Shown: positions 11,806 through 25,438 of the stretch, piece after piece
Numbering within the stretch: the stretch's first letter is position 1
Layout: each line of letters begins with the position of its first letter
Assembly (NCBI RefSeq): GCF_004011695.2
Contig: NC_082419.1
Span: forward strand, 1,240,001-1,304,000
Origin: Ascochyta rabiei
Taxonomy: Eukaryota; Ascomycota; Dothideomycetes; Pleosporales; Didymellaceae
Direction of reading: 5' to 3'
Length of the DNA: 64,000 bases
Program-made: the position numbers and the translations under genes
Notes under the pieces: generated by a model
What the model was told of the DNA's origin: nothing
The model's database searches: none
The model's input: only the letters and a program-made list of their open reading frames with translations

Positions 11806-13667
11806 ACGTATTTAATAGGTAAGTCGGCTACATAGGTAAGTCGGCTACTCTGCTAAGACTATACTAACATTCTACCTTATAACGTAATAACTTAATAATA
11901 ATATAAACCTACACCCTTAAAAGAGGCTGTAATATAGCTTACGCTCTAGGTACTTAAATAAGACGTAAACCTTACTATATAACGCGCTATAGCTATATAT
12001 AACACGCCTTATAGTATACTACGTAATTAATATACAGAACAACCTATATAAGCTAATTATACGCTAAGTTAACAGAATATAGATTAGACTAAGAAGGATA
12101 TAATTACTAAGTATATTCTTAAGCTAGATATACGAGGGTTTGCCCCTTAGCTAGCTGCTATAGCTAATATAGCTAATTCTTTGCGTGCTAAGCGTAATAT
12201 AGGCTATATTAGCATAAACTAGCCTAATACATTTATTAAGCGCTGCCCTAACCTTAAAGTAAAGTTTAATTATAAGTATAACTATAAGAGAGCTCTCTAT
12301 AAGGATCTAGAGATTATATAAGGCTAGTTTAGATTTATAGTAAATGTTAAAGCTAAGTATAGTATCTAGTATAATAATACGTATAACTTTAATAAGACAG
12401 GCTTTATAATAGGCTAGATATCTGCAGAAGCAGTTATTATAGGTTTAGAGCGTTAAGAACAGCTAAAGGCAGTGTAGTAGGGTAATTAAGAGTAGACAAT
12501 AGTTATATAGGGTATTAATAGCATAGAGTAGGCTATTCTACTGTTTATTATCTTTAAAGGCTGTAACTACCTCTCTACCTAGTATAAAGAGGATAATCTG
12601 CCCTATAATTAGGTTATTAGAGTCTCTAAGAACAGATAGACTACTAATAAGCTTAGTCTAGACTAGTTAAAGCACTTTAATGCCTATATAAAGACGCGCA
12701 CCTAAGGAGTATACTAGCTGCTTCTTATTAATAGCTATAAGAGCTATAACTCTCTTAACTTCTAATAATACTATAAGAAAGTAAATATTATTATACTGTA
12801 TATGCCTCTATACTTATCTTACCTCTTATAACTACAAGATATAGGTTGTTTTGCCCCTCTAAAGAAGGTATATAGGCGCTAAGCTAAGAATCTTATACAT
12901 AACTACATTACTTATATTACTAAAACTAAGTTTCTATTATACTTTATAGGCGCCTATAAGGAGATATTTACTTCTAGCAATATCTAAGGAGGCTTCTAAG
13001 GCGCTAGAATAGTCCCCTTTAACCTAGAACGGGTTATAATAGGTCTTAATGTCCGCCTACGTACCCTACCGCTACCTACTATAGAAGATAAGCCCTAGTA
13101 GTCCTAAACCCTAAGCACTACCCTACAATTAGGGTCGTAATTAACGCTAGTTTAAGAGAGGATTTAAGGTATGCAAGCAGCTTACTAACTTTAATAGTTA
13201 AGGCCTTTAAAAAGCTTACTAAAGGCGTAGCTATAGTAGCGTATAAGCTAGTGTTAGCTTAAAGGAAGATTACTAGGCTTTAAGCAGTAAATAAGACTGC
13301 TATGCGACGTAGATCGCATAAAAGAAAGCGGTTGCAGCAGAAGGGAGTCCTAACAGCTAAGGAAGGCCTTTAATTAACTACTCTAACTAAGTTTAGGGCG
13401 TGTAGTAATAGTAAGAAGGTAAGGAAGTAAGTACGTGTTAAAGGAGGTAAGGTAACCTAAAGATACTGTAAAAAGTGCTATAATATAGGGTATAACTTGC
13501 GTACGTATAAAAAGCCTAAAGAAGGTGTTACTAAATAATATTATTTACTATACTACTATAAACAATGCTAATATAGGCTAATATAAGCTATAATAGGGTA
13601 GAATGTTAGTATAGTCTTAGCAGAGTGGCCGACTCGCCTGTGTAGCCGACTTACCCATTAAATACGT
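11806..13667 (+). mobile_element. pogo-A: pogo/Fot1-type DNA transposon, TCGGC terminal-repeat subtype
   Basis: 1862 bp between TA dinucleotides (11804-11805 and 13668-13669). Terminal inverted repeats begin ACGTATTTAATAGGTAAG and contain GGTAAGTCGGCTA twice with 17-bp spacing, then TCTGCTAAGAC. The body aligns over its whole length with the other pogo copies in the window. It is heavily RIP-mutated and sits inside Gypsy-1. Confidence 0.93.
11887..13538 (+). pseudogene. pogo-A transposase remnant
   Basis: Aligned to copies B, C, D and F, which share one frame from ATG to a C-terminal zinc knuckle. Here the start codon has become ATA (11887), and the spacing to the knuckle cysteine (13467) is 1580 rather than 1581 bases, so there is also a 1-bp deletion. 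The catalytic aspartate codon reads AAT at 12391. Stops are frequent. Family knowledge: pogo/Fot1 transposases have a CENP-B-like DNA-binding N-terminus and a DDE/D nuclease. Confidence 0.85.
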
Positions 13668-16600
13668 TAACGTACTTATTATTAATTTAAGACCTTACTA
13701 GTAGTAAAGTATACTAGGTTCCTATAGTTAGTGTAGCTAGTAAGTTCTAAGCAGCTTTCTATATATAGTTACTAATGTTCTAAAGCTAATATAATTATAA
13801 GTAATTCTTTATTATATATATTATAGCGTTCTTTTAGTTTAAATAACTTTCGTAAGTAGTAAGTAATAGGGTACTATAATCTATTCTTTTCTTATATAAT
13901 ACATACGCCTAATATAAGATCTAAGGTATTAGTTTATATATATATTAGTTTACTACTATAAAATATAATTAACGTAGGAGGTATAATATAGGCTTACTTA
14001 AGTTCCTTAAATATATTATTCTATTCTTATCTCTACTTAAATAGTGTATTCTTCTGCGTAAGCTTTATTAGTAGGATTATAATCTTAGAGTAGTCCTTAA
14101 TAAAGCGTTAGTTAAAGTTAATAAATCCTAAGAATTTCTAGATCTGTTTAACTGTTTTTAGCGTTTAATAAGTCTTAACTACTTCTACTTTTATTAGACT
14201 AATCTTAACTCTATATTGTCCTATAATGTACTCTAGGAATTTAACTTCCTCCTTATACTATTTACACTTCTTAAGTTTAAGTTATAGGTCTGCCTGCTTT
14301 AGGTATTCTAGCACTTCTATAATATGTTGTTTATACTCTTCTAGTGTCTTTAAGTATACTAGAATATTATCTAGGTATATTACTATAGTTCTATTAAAGT
14401 ATACTCTTAGAACGTTATTAATTAACTTCTAGTATGTTACTAGTGTGTTTATTAGACTAAATAGTATAACTACGTACTTATAGAGTCTATATTATATCCT
14501 AAATACTATTTTCTATTCTTCTTCTTTCTTTATAAGTATAAGGTTGTATACGCCTTATAAGTCTAACACTATAAAGTACTAAGCTCCTACTAGCTAGTCC
14601 TGTAACTCTGTAATATTTAGGAGCAGGTAGTAGTTTTTAATAGTAATTTTATTTAGCTTCCTAAAGTTAATATAAGGTTGTAGCTTACTATCCTTCTTAG
14701 GAATAAATATAATTAGGTACCCTGCAGGTAATTCTAATCTTCTAATAAATCCCTTCTTAAGGTTCTCCTTAATATACTTACAAAGTACTCTAAGTTCCTT
14801 TTCTAATAACTAATATAATAGCCTAAAAGTTAGTGTCTTTCCTTTCTAGAGCTTAATCTTGTAATTCTAGGGTTAATGCTTAGGCAGGGCTTTTACTATA
14901 AGCTTTTCTCTAAATAACTCTGCGTACTATCTGTACACGTTATGGATAGTAGAAGGTATACTTCTCTCCTTCTTAACTCTTACTTTATAATCTATAGGGC
15001 GTTTAGCCTCTATAGAGTTAACAACTTTATTTTAGTACATCTTATATATTAAAGAGATATTATTAATCTTCTTCTTATCTACTAGCTACTGTGTACACTG
15101 TATAGACGTAGATATATTAGTACTATATTTATATCCTTCTAATAAAAGTCCTTTTTCTACCTAGTCTATCTTTAGGTTATACTTTTATAACTAGAGAAGT
15201 TCTAATATAATGTTATACGTAGCCTTTATAAAGACGTCTAGGTTTATTTCCTTATAGTGCCCCTATATCTATAGAGGTACTACTATTACTTTAAACATAA
15301 TTAGTAGTTTGTCTAGTATTAATTTTCTATTAGCTACTTAAAGTAAGTAAGAGTTCTCCTTATAATATAATCTAAGTCTAGCTTACTATATTACTATTCT
15401 AGATATATAACTTACTTATACTCCTAAGTCTAAGAGTACTATTAAGGCTACTCTATTTAGTTTAACAGGTAGCTTAATAAGGTAATTATTCCTAATACTA
15501 TTAATAAATTAATCCCTAGGGCTTATAGGCGCTAGCCTAAAAAAGTCTTCTCTTTACTAAACCCTTTAAATTTCTTTATACTGTAATACTTCTTATAATC
15601 TATATTAAGGTAGTTCTGCTAGCGTATATTATAGTATCTTCTATTATCTACTAGCTATATTTATATTATAGCCTATAGGTTATCTATTCTAAAAAAGTAT
15701 ACTTTCTAGTGTTTATTAATAAGATAGAGTTTATATAGGTTATTATAACACTAGTACTATTAACTATAATAGAGGCTTTGTTATGCTAGAAACTATCCTA
15801 TACTAAGCTTCTTATTATAGTAGATTATATATTTATTCTTAGTATATACTATCTATATAAGGTTTCTATATTTTAGGTTTTAGTAGTCTATAATATACTA
15901 TAGTTATAGGCTAATTATTAGTAGTACTTCTTTCTACTTCTATATATGTTCTAGGCTAATCTGTGTTTCTTACTTACACTAAAGCTAGTCTTTAGCTTCT
16001 TCTAGGTTATTAGTAAACTATTTACTATTATTACTTTCTTTTCTAAACTAGTAAACAAGCTGTTAGAGTTCTAGTATTATTTCTGTAATTTTAGGTACTT
16101 CTATAGGACTAACAAGTTCTTAATATATTTAGTAATAGGCTTCTTTATTATTATGCTTCTAGTGTTGTTAAGCTATATATTCTTGTTTGCGTATTAGTAG
16201 AGTGCTAATTTAGTTAAACTCTTACTCTAAGGTGTCTAGTAGGTTGTCTATCTTTTACTAGTTGTTATTAGAGTAGTATTCTGTTTCTTTGCCTATCTAG
16301 GCGTTTTAGTAGGGTGTTACTACACAAATTAGAGGTATAATACAGTTGTTATTATCCTCTAGACTAGACTCTAGGTCTTCTAGTAGTTATCCTATATTAT
16401 TAGTAAGAATTTTCTATTTACTAGTATATATATTACTATAATTATAGGTAAGTATATATAACTAGTAGTAAACGTTATTTATCTAGCAGTCTCTAGTAAA
16501 GTAGCCTAGTTTACTATAGTTATAGTAGTTCCTGCTGCCTCTATATTAGTTACCCTCCTTAGGCTTCTTATTCTATTACTTTAGTAGTCTCTTATTAAGG

Positions 16601-17426
16601 TTTAAGAGGTCTATTACTTTAGGTCTGTAGTATCTACTCTAAGTGTTGCTATAGGTGTAACAACTAGTATTTAGCTAATTATAACCTCCTTACTATCCTT
16701 AATTTAGGTTATTACGCTACTACTTTCTTAGTAGTAGCCTATTAGTAGCATTACCAGTAGTACAGGCTCTAGGGTTATTTTAAAGTTCTTACTAAAGTTT
16801 GTAGAGTTGTACGTTAATGTTAATAGCAGTATTAATAAGCTTATTAAGGGTTTCTGTGCTTACGCTAGTGCGCATAAGTTCTTTCTTAACCTTAGGCTTT
16901 AATCCTTATTAAAATATAGTAATTAGGGCAGTTTTATCCTAGTAGTAGTTAGTGTTCGTAGTAAGCTGTTAAAACTCTGTAGCGTAGTTAGTAGCTAACG
17001 TATCCTGTCTAATCTTCTAAATATTATATTAGGTAATGTGTAGCTTATTAGAGACTCTAAAGATTATCTTAATCTTTTCTTTAAATAGGTTAAAGTCTTT
17101 TATCTATTTATCTACGTTGTCTAGGGCCTTACTAGCTTAGTACTGCTATATAAAGGGCTTAATCTAGGTAAATACTTTGTTACGCATGTAGCTAGCTGCA
17201 AGGACTACTTATTTAGCCTTAGGAATCTTCTTATCTTAGAAGGTAAAGAAGAGGTCCTACTATATAAGCTAGTTATTAAGCTTACTATAATCTCTATAGT
17301 AAAGGTTAGACTTATTAATATTTATAATGCTAGTAGTAACAGTTACATCTATATTAATGTCGCTAGACGTAGAGTTACTAGAGGTAGCACAGGATCTAAT
17401 ATTACTTATCTTAGGGGTGTTTAAAA

Positions 17427-17893
17427 TGTTAAAGTTATACTTTAGTTAAAGACTATAAGTACTAATTCTATTAGTTCTTAGGGATAAGTACTAGTAGATT
17501 AGTTAGGGTTATTAACTAAGCAAAGCTTATAAAGATAGGGTGCACGAAATAGTATAGAGTAGACTATCTAGTTTAAGTATAGGTTAAGATTCTAAAGATA
17601 AACTTAATTAATAAGGTTAAACACAAACTATAAGGGTTATATTCCTACTTAACTATATACTTTAATAATAGTAGTAGTAATATAGGCTAATTAGTGTTAA
17701 GAATCTTCTAATTACACTAATTACTAATAATACTAATTATACTAAGCCTAATTATATTACCTAATCCTTAGCTTCTTACTAAGTGTTAACGCTGTTATGT
17801 TTGCTTACGCTAAGCCTAATAACTTATTATATTTACTATACCCTATATACTATAATTAGCTTATATCCTTTCTATATTCTATAGATTATAATA
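17427..17893 (-). repeat. Gypsy-1 5' LTR (type I)
   Basis: 467-bp partner of 9208-9674. Its terminal ACA has become ATA by a RIP-type change. Confidence 0.92.
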
Positions 17894-17898
17894 GTAAA

Positions 17899-19680
17899 TT
17901 AAGTAGATTACTACTAATGCTAAGTAAACTTAGCTTACAAGTTGTTTAGTTAAGAGGCTATCTAATTATTATAGTTAATTAGTTAGAAGTAAAAGTGCTT
18001 AGCCTAATCTAGCTTAAGTTACTTATTATTTAGTTGCTAGAATAGGGCGTGTAGACTACTATTAACCTTACTAAGAAGTTCTAGAAGGAAGGTAGAGAGT
18101 ATAGAGCATTCTCTGTAGGTAAGATGTATAAAATATCTATCTAGATAGTTATTAGATAGTAGAGGCAGCCCTAGATTCTAAATAAGAGGATTAAGGGACT
18201 AGAAGTTAAAATTTGTAAGTAGTGTAGTGCAATAAGGAACTCTAAAGGTTAGTTACCTAGGCTAAAGTATTTAACTAGAAAGTGTTTAACTATAGTAGTA
18301 GAAAGGTGCTAAAACTATTAGAAGAGACTATTGTTTAAAGAGACCTAGGAGGATATAGCGTGTAAAGAGTCCTTATAGTAAAACTATAGAGCTAGAGTAG
18401 AGGTATCCTACTAGCTAGCGTAAGTAGATTCTTCCTATAGCTTTAGAGTAGCGCTAGTAAGTTTCTATAGAGAAGCCTATCTCTAGGGAGAGTAGAGAGT
18501 AGGCTAGTAGATTTCTGTAACAGTATCCTCTATTTTAATAGTAGCTTACTTATCTTTCTATGTCTAAGACTTTAGTTAATTAGTAGATAAAGCAGATAGG
18601 CTACTGCGTGTAATAAAGGTTCCTAAGGTAGTAGCTTTCTTACGTGTCTTATAGCTAAAGTCTTATATACAATTAGAAATAGCACTACTACCTTAATAAT
18701 TAAAGAACTTAGGATCTATAGGGGTTTCTAGGTAGCGTAGGCAAGACTTATTTTAAGAAGTCTTCTTTATAGAAGTAGAAGAAGGCTAGAAGGGTAGTAT
18801 AAAGTTAGGCTTAATATTATCCTTATTAGTTAGTAATATAGCTGTAATGTATAAAGATGTTAGTAGAAGTTAAAGGGTTATGTCTATAAAGGTAAGTGTA
18901 GTAGTAGTAGGTAGTTAGAGAAGAAGTAGAGTACCTAGTGCCTTTAAGTAGTAGTAGGGCCTAGATATTTTAGTAGTAAAAGTACTATATATAAGTAAAA
19001 GATAGATGCTAGTAAAAGAGCTGTGTGCTAGTAAAAGATAAAGAAGTAAGCGTTTCTTAAAATAAAGGGGTAGGAGATACTTAGAGGTGCTAGACCTCTT
19101 AGAAGGCGCTAGTAGATTATAAAAATAGGTACTAGACTACTTAAAAGGTGCTAAAGGGAGGCGCTAGACTACTTAAAAGGCGCTAGTTAGTTAGGGGGTA
19201 AAATAAAAGGCTAGTACTCTAGAGCCTTAAAAAAGCAACAATTTAGCCTACTAAATGTTAAAGACAGGTATTCTATACTTAGAAGACGTGTAGAGGAGGC
19301 TAATTTATACTTAAAAGTAGGCACTTACTACCTATACTAGTTAGAGGTAGAGATAAAGAAAAGAACTCTAAATAGAGCTAATACTTAGTAAAGAGATAGC
19401 ATACTAGACTAAAACTTTAGTGTAACCTTAAGTAGTAGTAGCTAACTACTAGCTTAACAAAGGCAGAAGCCTAAGAGAAAGCTAAATTTTTTAGCTGTTA
19501 GGTCTGCTATTATATAAGGTAGACTTTATAAGTATAAAAGTAGTAATCTAGTAAACTAATAGATTTAAAAGAGAAGTAAATAAAATAGTAGATAGCGAGC
19601 TATAAGAGGGTAGAGAGAGAGACCTACTTATAGTAGTAAGGCCTATACTCTCTATAAGTAAAAGTAAAGGTAAGTAAAGG
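17899..19680. other. Unclassified purine-rich degraded DNA
   Basis: Continues the host sequence of Gypsy-1 and runs up to Copia-2. The plus strand is purine-rich with many GTAG/AGAAG runs. No LTR pair, terminal inverted repeat or known domain was recognised. Confidence 0.4.
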
Positions 19681-19847
19681 TGTTAAATAAAAGGTATTAG
19701 AGAAATAGGTTAGGTAATATACCTGCTAAGAAACCGTATAGAGGCCTCTACTAGAACCTGGATAATATAAAAAAACCCTTATATAGAATAAGAACAGAAT
19801 ATTAATATATTATTATTAACTTATTACTATTACTATCTAATCTAATA
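19681..19847 (+). repeat. Copia-2 5' LTR
   Basis: 167-bp LTR followed at 19848 by the ATTAAGAGTC primer-binding-site-like sequence. Confidence 0.87.
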
Positions 19848-22800
19848 ATTAAGAGTCTTACTACTGCTACAATAAGCGCTAATAATAAGCAAAATAATAA
19901 CTAGCTAAAGCTAGAAGGACGTAATAGTTATTCTTACTAACTTTAGTAAATAGATCCCCTAGTATCGCTAACTTAAGATGCAGTGCAAAGCTCTAGAAAT
20001 CTAAAATATTATAGACCTAGAAGGTAACACTTAACTACACGTAAAGCCTATTAAACTATAACCTCTACTTATTTTAGAATACAAACTAGCCTCTACTCTA
20101 AGGAGTACTTAGGTATTCTTCTAAATAAATTATAAGGGGTAATACACTCATAACTACATAAGAATTAATTAACCCTATTAATACCTTTATAGTAATAACT
20201 AATACTCTAATATAATACTTAGAACTCTTAGTATAAGGAAAGAAAGCATATAACAGCAACGCGTAAGAATTTAAAATAATTTTTAACTTTTATTAAATAC
20301 GCAAGTAAAACTACTAAGATAAATAGAAATATATAGCTATAATAATAGGATACTTAAATACTATAGTTAGCTCTTATCTATAAGTAAGCTACTTTAATAA
20401 ACACAGCACTCTATAGACCTAGATTACAAATATCTAGGTAGTAGTCGGAGTAGATCTTAAAAAATAGATTAGAAGGGTATAAGAAAGTTACTATAAAGCA
20501 CTAAAGCCTATAAGAGTCCTGTAAAATTAGGAACTATAGCTTAGTAAATATAACTAAGCTTAAACTTACGTAGAAGCTCTTAAAATAGGGGACGTAATAT
20601 AGAGCAAGCTAGTTATAGACAACTTTCTAAAAGTAGTCTTAAAGATTACTCTAGTATAGATAGTAACATTTACTAGTGTAGAAAGTAACTAAAGTAATAT
20701 AGAAAGAAGATAGATAATAAAACTCTTCTATAAGTATATAAGCCTAGCCTATCTAATATAAGGTAGAATAAAAAGTACCTTTATAATAGATAGTAGAGCC
20801 TTTATAGTAAGTAGTAAATATAACTTAAATATATAGAGGGACGCCTTAAGTATATAAATTAGAGTGCTATCTACAGCCCTAAACTAAAGGTAATTAAAGC
20901 GCAAAATAAATGCGTCTAGTAACAAGTCTAAGTAATTCTAAAGAAGGAATGTAGTAGAAGCTATAGACATATATCTAGCTTATAAACCACGCTATAATAT
21001 TAGTAACTATTACTATATTAATAATAATTTAGAAACCCCTAAGTACTTTAAACTAAATTAAAATATTATAAAGCTAGTATAGTATAAACTTTAATATAAG
21101 CTAGACTTATAAAGAATAGTAAATAAACTAAATAGTAGTTTAAAGCAACCCTACCTAGTAATAATAAACTCTTAATTAATTACTCTACACATTAAGACGT
21201 CTTAAACACTAGATAAGATTAATAAGTAACTAGATAGCTAAGAAATTACTTAGGTTAATAAAGGTAGTATAAAAGCAGTATATAGCGAAAGTAATTAAGA
21301 ATATCTATTAAAGGGGGTATTTCTTCTAGATTCTAGCTTAACTACGCATATCTATAATAACCTCTTAAGACTTAGAGACGTACGCTAGCTAGTAATAGAA
21401 GATTATATCTATACTAGGACCTCTAAGGTCTAGATATAAGGATATAGTACTGTTAATATATTAGTAGAGGGATTATAAGGCAAATAAGTACTATACTTAG
21501 ATAATATTACGTAGTACCTAGAGTTTCTCTCTATTATTTAGGCTACTCTAAAGACAAGGAATATAGTAGAATAAATAAGAAGATCTAATAACGCTATGTT
21601 AAAGAAACTAGCAACACTATAGCTATCCTAACAGAAAGCTTAAGATAGTAGGTTGTTAAATAACTAAATATAGCTATAGTAGCACTCTATATACGTATAA
21701 ATTATAATAGAAGATTACTATAGAGAGTAATAGCTATAATATAGTATAAGAGGCTTAGATATCTAGAACTATCTGTAATTAAGCACCTTATATATTAATC
21801 TAAGGGAGTAAAGATTAAAGATATTATAATAGTATAATATAATATATATAGATAATTAAAACTAAAGTGTTAAATATAAAGACACTAATAATTAAATAAT
21901 AAAGGCCTAGGTAAATAAATAGCTATAGACTTCTATAAATATAAAGAAGGAAGCTTTAATAAGGAAAAGAGTTAAATATTTAGTACATACTAACACTCTT
22001 AGTACGTATAGGACTTCTACTTTAAGGATAATAGGCCTGTAAGATTTATTATCCGTCTACTTAGAATCTTTATCTAGTTCTTAAAGAAAGAGTTTAATAT
22101 TATAGGTAAGGTAATTAAGATAGATAATAAAATTATTATAGTTAAATAAGAGGTTAAGAGATAGTACACGTCCCTCTTAATAAGACTTAAGCCTTCTGCT
22201 CTAGACACATAAGCTTAAAATAGAGGAGCTAAATACTTAAGGGGTGTAATAAAAGAGAAGGTACGTATAATTTAACTAGATACAAATCTACTATAGGAAC
22301 TCTAGCTAGAAATTACTAGAGTAGTAGTATACGTATACAATTAGTTACTAAATTATCTAAATAGGTAGAGATTACTATCTAAAATATTCTTTACGCCTAT
22401 AGCTGCTATAAATAGTATAGTTACTAGACCTTAAAAACTAAACTAGGCTTACTTAAGAGTATATAGATGCAAAGTATTTACTATAACTAATAATACTTAT
22501 TAAAGAAAATTAAGGCTATAAAGACTAGACCTAAAGGTATAGATTAGATACTTAGTAGAATACCAGTCTACTAACATATACTAAATCTAGGTCCTATTAA
22601 TAGCTAAAGTAATTAGTACCTATAATACAGTGTGTAATAAAGAAATAATATTTAATAGTAAAATAGAGGATATTATAGATAACCTTATATATAATATATT
22701 AGAGGAAATTACAACTTAGATTAGTATAGTTAAAGTACTAGCTACATAGAGCTATATATTAAAAATGAAATATTCTATAAGAATAAGATAACGTAGAAGA

Positions 22801-23924
22801 ATACTCTGCGTGCTAAACAACCCTAATATTACTAAGGTAGGAAGATTGTAGAGGTTTACCTAACGCCTCTACCTACTCCTCTACTAGTAGTATTTCTAAC
22901 TAAATAGATAAGCTATAATAAGACAACAGACTAACTTAAATAAGACTAAGGAACGTCTATAATAACGCTATAGGTAGCTATATTTATAGCAGACACTAAG
23001 GTAGAACATCTTAGTTAATATAAAGGAAAACCTTTGAATAAAGCTTAATTAAAGAGGATTATAGCAAAGGGATTTAAACCGAATTAGAATTAAACTTCAG
23101 CCTAGAAACAGTCTAGCTAAACTACTAGAGATTAATCGATATTAGCAAAAGATTAGATCTCTATTATTTGTAGTAGTAACTACTTAACCTAATATAGCGT
23201 TTACTACATTACAACTTATATACTTTCTCGTTAACCTAAGTAATAAACACTAAGATACTACTAACTAAGTGCTTCTATACCTACAGAAGATAAGAAATCT
23301 ATTACTTAACTTTAGATAGAGTAAAGGACTTAAAGTTATAAGTAACGTATTATTTACTAATAACACTGTAGACTAAAAGAGTTCCTAAGAATACGCTATT
23401 AAGCTATTTAGAGGACTTATTACCTAGAGAGCAAATAAACAAGATACTGTTACAACGTTAGCTACTAAGGCTAAGCTCCTAGCCCTGTCTTAAGTAGCTA
23501 AGGAAGTAATATTTACCTCTTAACTATTAAAATAGCTTAAGGTAACCCTAGGGAATCTAATAATAAAAATTAAATATAATAATATATAGATAATATATCT
23601 AGTTACTATAGATATTACTAGGATATAAACTAAACTTTAGTATATAAATATTCACAACTACTAGTTATAAGAAGAAGTTAACTAAAAAAAAATTAAAGTA
23701 GAATATATCCTATTAAATAAAATAATTATAGATAAATTTATAAAGTTGTTGCTAATTAGCAAATAGGCTAGCTATCTTAATTAGTTAGAATTTATTAAGG
23801 ACTAGAAGGGTATATTAAGGGATATCCTACTTAAGAAGATATAAGAGTAACTAGAGGACCTTATATTAAAGAGTTAATTAACTAGTTTATATAGCTTATA
23901 ATAGGATTCTAAGCTAAGAGGGTA
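19848..23924 (+). pseudogene. Copia-2 gag-pol remnant lacking most of RT
   Basis: Around 22410-22650 the plus strand gives the Copia integrase C-terminal region: AYLRVYRCKV (usual LRVFGCKAY) followed near 22543-22585 by IRYLVEYQSTNIY (usual IGYLVGYDSTNIY). From about 23330 to 23830 it reads as Copia RNase H (DRKSS-type segment, WRANKQDTVTT, then a degraded AEYIPT-like end). Only ~0.7 kb lies between them, too little for a full reverse transcriptase, which implies an internal deletion. Stops are dense throughout. Confidence 0.72.
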
Positions 23925-24092
23925 TATTAAATAAAAGGTATTAGAGAAATAGGTTAGGTAATATACCTACTAAGAAACTATATAGAGGCCTCTACTAGAA
24001 CCTAGATAAGATAAAAATTACCCTTATATAGAACAACAACAGAATATTAATACATTATTATTAACTTACTACTATTACTATCTAATCTAATA
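23925..24092 (+). repeat. Copia-2 3' LTR
   Basis: 168-bp partner of 19681-19847. It is preceded by the purine tract AAGAGGGTA, and its opening TG has mutated to TA. Confidence 0.87.
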
Positions 24093-24440
24093 ATACTACT
24101 ATAAGTTTTTCTGTCTATATTAGGTATATAGCTAACTTAATCTAAAGAATACTATTAACTAAGTTAAGCGCCTACCTATAATGCCTTACTGCTGCCTAGA
24201 GTACGCTCTACTATCCTACTTATCCTACTTCTACTGCTCTAACTCCTCTAATAAGCGCTGCTTGTCTATCTATTAGCTCTACTTACCTTTCTACTGTTAC
24301 TACTCTCTCTCTTCTATTAAGTTACCTATACCCCTATGCTGTTACTACTCTTCCTCTCTTATAGAGTTACCTATACCTCTATACTATTACTATTCTCTCT
24401 TCTCTATAGAACTACGTATATTTACCTACTATTACTAAAC

Positions 24441-24660
24441 AGAAGTAGAAAGTACCTGTTAGTAGGCAGAGAGAGAGAGATAAAAGAGAAGATAGATATA
24501 GAGAGATAAAAGAGAAGATAGATGTAGAGAGATAGATTACAGGCAAGTTATAAGGTAAGGTAGTTAGATACCCCTCTTATACCTAGTATCTAAGGGATTA
24601 CTAAGGTTATCCCCCCTATTTACTAGTATTACTAAGGTAGTTACTCTATACACTAGTATA
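24441..24660 (+). repeat. Direct repeat, left copy
   Basis: About 220 bp beginning AGAAGTAGAAAGTACCTGTT, matching 25439-25632. It contains GAGAGA runs and two copies of a ~26-bp GATAAAAGAGAAGATAGAT unit. It does not have TG/CA ends, so a terminal-repeat (TRIM-like) origin is only a possibility. Confidence 0.75.
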
Positions 24661-24720
24661 AACCTCCTCTACCTTAATAGTATAGTCTTATTATACTGCA
24701 ATAGCTACTACTAATACTAA

Positions 24721-24870
24721 TTCTAATTCTAAAAATACTAATACTAATACTAATACTAATACTAACTCTAATATAGATAGATGTTAACCTTCTAAATAGT
24801 CTAAACAATCCTAATCTTATTCCTAATTCTAATCCTAATACTAATACTAATACTAATTCTAATACTAATA
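24721..24870 (+). repeat. ACTAAT hexamer microsatellite
   Basis: Two blocks of imperfect ACTAAT/CTAATA repeats, at about 24736-24775 and 24820-24870. Confidence 0.85.
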
Positions 24871-24971
24871 GCTATTAGTAGTATACTAGAAGAGATACTA
24901 AAGGGTGCTAAGAGCAGTGTATAATATAAGAGAACTAACCCTTAGATAGCTACTAGTAATAGGTAAGAGAT

Positions 24972-25178
24972 AGTGCTAAGGCGTAATCTATAGATAGCTA
25001 GATAGATAGAGGCAGCACTAAGGTATAACCTATAGATAGCTACTAATAATAGATAGAGGTAGAGAGATAGTGCTAAGGTATAACTTATAGATAGCTACTA
25101 ATAATAAATAGAGGTATAGAAATAGTGCTAAGGCGTAACCTATAGATAGCTACTAATAAAAAATAGAGGTAGCACCTT
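24972..25178 (+). repeat. 55-bp minisatellite
   Basis: Units beginning AGTGCTAAGG start at 24972, 25014, 25069 and 25124. The last spacings are 55 bp and the first is shortened to 42. Each contains CTATAGATAGCTACTAATAA followed by AGATAGAGG-type sequence. Confidence 0.85.
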
Positions 25179-25438
25179 CTCTGTCTAATTAGATACTACT
25201 AGGTGTTACCTAGTAGGTACTAATTAGCTAGCATATAGTATGCCTTAGAATCTAATAGATCTGCTAGATCTACTAGATATGCTAGATCTAAGTGCTAACA
25301 GATACGCTAGATATACTAGAAGAGGTACTACTAGATCTACTAGATATACTAGAAAAGGTACTAAGTAACATAGTAAAAATAAGAGTCTCTCTCTCTGCCT
25401 ACTATACTATGCCCCCTAGTTAGGTTACTAATTTAAAT

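Larger units (their letters stand above)
9675..17426 (-). pseudogene. Gypsy-1 gag-pol remnant
   Basis: Degraded Ty3/Gypsy polyprotein. The minus strand at about 14351-14391 reads VIYLDNILVYL, the YLDD box of Gypsy reverse transcriptase with the second aspartate replaced by asparagine. At about 11230-11340 the minus strand gives integrase core text of the IDFI-LPILKDP type, followed by VIVNRFTKYA, where a catalytic-region Asp before RFTKYA has also become Asn. Gag should lie in about 16300-17400. Stops are present every few codons. The same internal sequence from 15282 to 17426 recurs at 25631-31536. Confidence 0.8.
9208..17893 (-). mobile_element. Gypsy-1: LTR retrotransposon with both LTRs, carrying pogo-A
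   Basis: LTRs at 9208-9674 and 17427-17893 are each 467 bp and align end to end. Flanks are GTAAG (9203-9207) and GTAAA (17894-17898), a 5-bp target duplication with one G-to-A change. On the minus strand, AGAAGGGGAATAG precedes the LTR at 9674 as a polypurine tract, giving right-to-left orientation. A Gypsy reverse transcriptase box lies near 14351-14391 and integrase core text near 11230-11340, in the order RT then integrase expected for Ty3/Gypsy. Pogo-A (11806-13667) is inserted between them. The coding region is fully degraded. Confidence 0.92.
19681..24092 (+). mobile_element. Copia-2: LTR retrotransposon, internally deleted
   Basis: Direct repeats 19681-19847 and 23925-24092 (167 and 168 bp) start TGTTAAATAA (TATTAAATAA in the right copy) and end in TAATCTAATA. 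The left LTR is followed by ATTAAGAGTC as in Copia-1, and the right LTR is preceded by AAGAGGGTA, so the element is on the plus strand. At 4.4 kb it is shorter than Copia-1. Integrase C-terminal and RNase H text is present, but most of the reverse transcriptase is missing. No target duplication was found (AAAGG against ATACT), so one flank may be rearranged. Confidence 0.85.

Noticed and set aside
14226..14432. 68-codon plus-strand open frame
   Set aside because: It lies antisense to the Gypsy-1 reverse transcriptase box and is low-complexity Ser/Tyr/Leu text; it is a shadow of the degraded pol.
24972..25178. CRISPR-like array
   Set aside because: The 55-bp units are contiguous with no unique spacers; a minisatellite in eukaryotic DNA.
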